From: Guadua angustifolia
Taxonomy: Eukaryota > Streptophyta > Magnoliopsida > Poales > Poaceae
Direction of reading: 5' to 3'
Assembly (NCBI GenBank): GCA_036346375.1
Contig: JAYEVE010000527.1
Location: 310,001-374,000 of the forward strand
Length of the DNA: 64,000 nt
Position 1 is the first letter of the stretch. Each line of letters starts with the position of its first letter. Positions 59,988 to 64,000 of the stretch are shown piece by piece. The translations under genes were made by a program, and so were the position numbers. Under the pieces are notes generated by a model, which did not search any database, was not told the origin of the DNA, and was given only the letters and a program-made list of their open reading frames with translations.

Positions 59988-61700
59988 GTCAGCCCTTGAG
60001 GAAGGTCTAAATGAGGGTATAGGTGGACTATGTCCACGAAGACTTCGTATCACATGTGTTGTAGTCCCCCCCAACAAAGATATCAACACTCTCGGGCAGG
60101 CACGCATGTTGTTTATCAAGTGGCCCACGACGGGTGTCGTATTGGTCAAGGTAAAAATCCACCCCATCTCCTCTACTATTCCTGTAGTACTTCAACAAGT
60201 TACATATGCGTGTGCTTCATAGGTTCCTACCGTACCTGCGCCTGCTCCTACTCCTACCCAAAGTGCAGAGCTCACACATAAAAGGGCTAGCACGACAACC
60301 ACTGAACTGCAGGAGGCCTTGGCGACTCCTTCGAAGAAGGCAAAGCTAACAAAGGCCACATCACCCCCTACAATACATGCAAAGCCCCTTGCCCCGACCT
60401 CGCATACTTCTTTTGCGAAGAAGGGAAAGTCAGCAGGCAATGTGAAGACTGTTTGCAAGGGCTACGTACATGGAAAACCCTTGATTGCATCCAAGGAATT
60501 GAGTGCTTAGGTAAATTTAGTCGTTTGCTCCATGGATGGTATATTGATAGGTCAAAGGGGATGAGAGTCAAGAGGACTTCACTATGAGGTATACAAAGGG
60601 ACAGTTCCACCGTGACGAGGATGGGACATTCCTAGTAAGTTTTGATGATCTATTACGTATCTACCAACTGAACGTCGTAGATATTTCTACTTTACGATCT
60701 TGGACACTGTGAGTAACGCACCATACACCTGATGACTTTCATAAGATTTCGCATTACGCTTTCTAACGTTCAACACGAGTTGCAAGGCAATGAAGCAGTG
60801 AGCCGTGATGCATCAACAACCAATTGGGTTTGTCAACCCCGAGCTGGCATCTGCGACCATGGCACAGCTTGAACTGGACTTCCTTGCCAGCTACATCAAG
60901 CTGGCTTTGAATGCTAACTTCAAGAAGAAATTCATTCTATTCCCGTACCACGAGGAGTAAGTAGTACTTTACCCTTCAATTATTTGTACGCACTTACACC
61001 GTACGCGAACTCATTTCCTTGCCCTGCATGCCATTTAAGAAGCAACCATTGGGTTCTACTCGTCCTCGTTCCGAGTGAAAACACAGTCTACATTTTAAAC
61101 TCGGTCGAGAACAAATCGATGGCCTTCATGATCAAGCCTCCTTTGGAGCAGTAAGTACATCAGAATGTAACGACACGCTCAATTTAACTACCTTCATTTT
61201 TTTTGACTCAATGGCATCTCTCTAATGTATGTAGAGGTTTCTTGGCCTATGTCCATGGAGGAGGGAAGCACGATACTAAAAAGGGCAAGATGCTGGAGTA
61301 TAAGCCCTTCAAGGTACAAGTGCCTACCATATATACGATTAATTTTTTCTAACATGTAATCTTCGTGTGTTAAATTCTTTCTCTCTTCACAGTGTCATCA
61401 ACAGGGATGCGGTGACCTGTGCAGCTTCTACGTCATGCACCACATGGCGTTCCTGATCGACAGCTCACATCATTTCCTTAGGTATATGTGCATGCATAAT
61501 AATACACTTAGCCTTTTACATACAAATTTTCAAACTTAAATTACTGCACTACATTCTATTTTGCAGGAGCTCACTATCACCCATAAGAGCTTAGACAACA
61601 AAGTACTAAACGCCATACGAGATCATTTATGCAAGTGGTACTAGTTAGAAGTTATATCGGAGGACGGCAGGTTTAGAAATCCTGAATCATCATACTAATC
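59988..61700 (+). pseudogene. CACTA TNPA/Ulp1-type protein copy 3, 3' part
   Basis: Resumes the gene cut at 34581. The middle domain continues with NTLGQARMLFIKWPTTGVVL (about 60090-60150), then a Thr/Ala/Lys-rich linker (60240-60500). A protease-like end follows: GFVNPELASATMAQL near 60830-60870, a His-Trp pair near 61045 followed by VLLVLV, and GDLCSFYVMHHMAFL with the candidate catalytic Cys at 61420. The final exon (61565-61680) carries SLDNKVLNAIRDHL. The His and Cys of a C48 protease are kept, but frame shifts and the LTR insertion preclude a product. Better preserved than copy 1. Confidence 0.8.
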
Positions 61701-61994
61701 CATATGTAAACAATATTAATTAGTACTGATTGTGAAGCATACTTATGTTGTATGTTGTTACTGATTGTTAAGCATGCTTATGTTGTATATTGTTACTACT
61801 GATTGTTGTTAAGCATGCTTATGTTGTACTGATTGTTAAATTATGTTTGTATATTGTCACCGAATGTGATATGTGTTGCAATTAAAGTGTTTGTGCTCTG
61901 TGAATGTGATATATGAATTCTGTGTTCTGTACTGCGAATGTGATACATATATATGCATACAGTCAATATGTGCTGTTTTGAGAATATGAAATTA
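61701..61994. repeat. Short degenerate repeats in the 3' flank
   Basis: TGATTGTTAAGCATGCTTAT and TTGTATATTGTTACT phrases recur three to four times between 61725 and 61860 with variable spacing. Noncoding 3' flank of the CACTA gene. Confidence 0.7.
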
Positions 61995-62587
61995 AGGGTC
62001 ATCACAATCGGTTCTTATGTGCAACCGATTCTGATGATAGGGCCATCAGAATCGGTTCATTGTAAGAAGCAATTCTGATGATCCGTCATTAGAATCGCTT
62101 CTTACAATGAACCAATTCTAATGGCCACATCATCGGAATCGGTTCTTACATGTAACTGATTCGGTTGCAGTTAAGAACCGATTCCAATTATAGGGTCATC
62201 AGAATCAGTTTCACAGAAGAACCGATTTCGATGATACGGTCATCAACATCAGTTTTATGTAAGAACCGATTGTGATGATATTATCATCAGAATCGGTTTC
62301 TATGTAAAACCGATTGTGATAATTTGGTCATCAGAATCGGTTTCACAAAAAAAACTGATTGTGACAAGAGATCATCACAATCGGTTCTTCATAATAACTG
62401 ATTCTAATGAGAATATCATCACAATCGGTTTATGAAAAGAACCGATTGTGATGACTCTCTATCATAGTCGGGCCAAAACCGACCGTGATAGTACCTCCTC
62501 ATCACTATTGAATGACTTTGTATCGTTACCAGAACTGATTCTAATGACAAAAAAGAATCGATTCTAATGTACATTCCTGTAGTAGTG
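61995..62587 (+). mobile_element. 3' terminal region of the CACTA copy 3 element
   Basis: About 20 units of ATCAGAATCGGTT / AACCGATTGTGATG in both orientations, the same family as 31838-32665. They lead to a terminus ending ACATTCCTGTAGTAGTG at 62587 (CACTACTACAGGAATGT on the other strand). TCA follows as candidate 3-bp target site. The terminus is inserted into sequence similar to the Ulp1-type gene of the minus-strand CACTA family, which continues on its right. Confidence 0.87.
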
Positions 62588-63400
62588 TCACCTTTTGGAT
62601 TTATGACCAAACTGAGCAAGAACGAACAAAGTTGTCATCAGATCGGTCTCTTTCAATGCAGTTATAACCTTATTGGTCTTTTTTGTTCTGACGAGGAGTT
62701 GCTTGTTGTTGCAAATGTAAAATCCACATCAGTTATTTTCTTTCCTTGCTAGTGGCACTGAAAATATAGAATTGATTAGTTTTAGAGTCATTATTATGGA
62801 GTTTGATATAGAATTATTATGTATAACAGATACTGAAAACTTAAAATCGTGCTTCAGCTTCACCCTGTCCTTGCCAAAAAGCCCTCCACAAGCTTTGTAC
62901 ACTTTGAACAACCTAAGTGATTGCAAAAGATTAGCCTCAGCCATTCCAAGAGCAACGTACACCTTGAACAACCTACAGGACCATGTTATTTATAAAAGAA
63001 ACGTAATTATCTATTGAGTAATTTCATGATAGGATTCAAGTCGTGATTGTCGCTCTGTAAGGAATCAATTTAAATAACCCAATTCATGGTTGGATGAATT
63101 ATAATTAGAACCCTGCGAAATCTACAGAGGTATGTCACCATGGTCATTTAATCTAACTGAGTTGCGTGTACAGTACAAATAAAACTATAGCAAATAGTGC
63201 AGCATTTACTCTGGGTTGTGGGGTAAAAGTAGGAACTCTTTATATTTTTGAGCCACCAGTGCCTGTTATGTGTGGGTCGAGGAAACCCATCAATTGTTTA
63301 TTCTGTTTCACTTCATGGATATATATATATATATATGACATTTATCAGTAGTACATGAATGTTGACTGCGATTGCACACACTGTTACAATGTCCAGTGTC
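62588..63400 (-). pseudogene. Ulp1-type fragment of a minus-strand CACTA gene
   Basis: Similar, base by base in blocks, to 15600-16400: GTAAAATCCACAT near 62718 (the CGFY motif region on the minus strand), TTTGATATAGAATTATT at 62802, and GTGTGGGTCGAGGAAACC at 63270. It is more decayed than that copy and has no open frame of note. It ends near 63400, and everything upstream of the protease part is missing. The CACTA element ending at 62587 lies immediately to its left and probably inserted into it. Confidence 0.72.
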
Positions 63401-63686
63401 TCAAGAGCGCAAGTCAACCATCGTGATGGTATGTCAGTCCATGGGCCTTTTATTTACTCCTCTTGGACCACGAGTTGGTTTTCCTTTCGTCGGTTCATCA
63501 CATCCTTTCATCGACGAAGAATGATGGGACGCCATCTTCTTTTAATTGCACTGTGTTAGGTCTTCAAAGATCTTCTCTTAACTACACTATTTTAGCTACC
63601 ATTAATTCTTTAGCATTTACTCCTGCGGGGCAAAAAATATATGTTTATAGATGCCTTGTGGCAAGGGCATCAACTTAGCTAGTTTT
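63401..63686. other. Region without recognised feature
   Basis: No known protein and no clear repeat. Confidence 0.4.
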
Positions 63687-63837
63687 AGGGGTGGGCATTC
63701 AGTTAATTCAGTTTTTATCGGTTTGGCTTTTTCGGTTTTAAAAAATTTGGTTTCTGAAAACTATTAACCAAACCGAACAAATTTGAAAACCGAACCGAAT
63801 TAATCGAAAAAAATCGGTTTGGTTTTTCGGTTCACCG
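63687..63837 (+). mobile_element. Possible hAT-type terminus with GGTTTGGTTTT repeats
   Basis: TAGGGGTGGGCATTCAGTT resembles the common TAGGGGTGGGCA end of plant hAT elements. It is followed by TCGGTTT/AACCGAA-type short repeats in both orientations, as is usual behind such ends. The other terminus would lie beyond the window. Only suggestive. Confidence 0.4.
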
Positions 63838-64000
63838 ATGCTCTCCAAGCACCAGATTGATCTGCTAGCTCGCGTGATCACGCGCCACACCGCCACGAAC
63901 CCTACCTTGGCCATGGCCTCCGGCCCGTGCGCTGAGCTCGCCTTCGCCGTCACCCTGCCCTTGCCCACCGTTGCTATGCTTGCCATCACGGCATACACCA
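63838..64000 (+). CDS. Partial GC-rich ORF running off the window end
   Basis: Starts at ATG 63838 with MLSKHQIDLLARVITRHTA and is open for 54 codons to the window edge. It is rich in Ala, Leu and Thr and GC-rich unlike the AT-rich flank. Not recognised. The minus strand is also open here, so coding is uncertain. Confidence 0.25.
   Translation, partial: MLSKHQIDLLARVITRHTATNPTLAMASGPCAELAFAVTLPLPTVAMLAITAYT

Noticed and set aside
61995..62587. Satellite or centromeric repeat
   Set aside because: Short inverted units end exactly at a CACTA terminus, so they are subterminal repeats.

Overview
This window looks like a transposon-dominated stretch of a grass (Poaceae) nuclear genome. The reasons are plant-type CACTA (En/Spm) elements with Ulp1-like protease genes, long-LTR Ty3/Gypsy chromovirus-type retrotransposons primed by initiator tRNA-Met, GC-rich first exons, an NLR gene start, and exons of plant housekeeping genes (methylthioribose kinase, an SAMHD1-type dNTPase, chloroplast glutamyl endopeptidase). 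The organism is an inference; no species is recognised. Apart from one small F-box-type gene and one gag-like ORF, almost every coding segment is broken by frameshifts, stops or truncation.

Layout. 1-5.2 kb: plus-strand remnant of a CACTA TNPA/Ulp1-type gene. 5.3-8.1 kb: no recognisable gene. 8.1-11 kb: truncated methylthioribose kinase pseudogene with a GC-rich leader (minus). 11-15.5 kb: tandem repeats, a 648-bp solo LTR with a perfect target duplication, a 322-bp foldback element and the first 31 codons of an NLR resistance gene. 15.5-24.9 kb: minus-strand CACTA material, with a TNPA/Ulp1 gene, a GC-rich first exon, subterminal repeats, a nearly full-length decayed TNPD transposase and a terminal end at 24870. 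25.1-28.1 kb: adjoining minus-strand exon fragments of two unrelated genes (SAMHD1-type and glutamyl endopeptidase). 28.3-29.7 kb: possible mitochondrial-like insert. 29.9-30.5 kb: end of a further CACTA family.

30.5-62.6 kb is one large nested structure. A CACTA element ending at 62587 has subterminal repeats and an F-box-type gene on its left side and a TNPA/Ulp1-type gene split at 34581/59988 by an LTR retrotransposon (LTR-A, target duplication GTCAG). Inside LTR-A sits element B (35079-47979, minus; target duplication TTTAG) with primer-binding site, polypurine tract, decayed pol and an intact zinc-knuckle gag-like ORF. Inside its pol sits solo LTR-C (40833-45689, target duplication ATTTC). 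A fourth LTR-like block (47980-52902) interrupts the 5' LTR of B. It is followed by a second, indel-rich copy of 34264-38334 in which B is only a solo LTR. This is either a real recombination product or a haplotype/assembly join.

The last 1.4 kb holds a minus-strand Ulp1-type fragment, a possible hAT-type terminus and a partial ORF running off the end. There is no operon-like organisation. The relationships are those of insertion, nesting, gene-fragment capture and decay.
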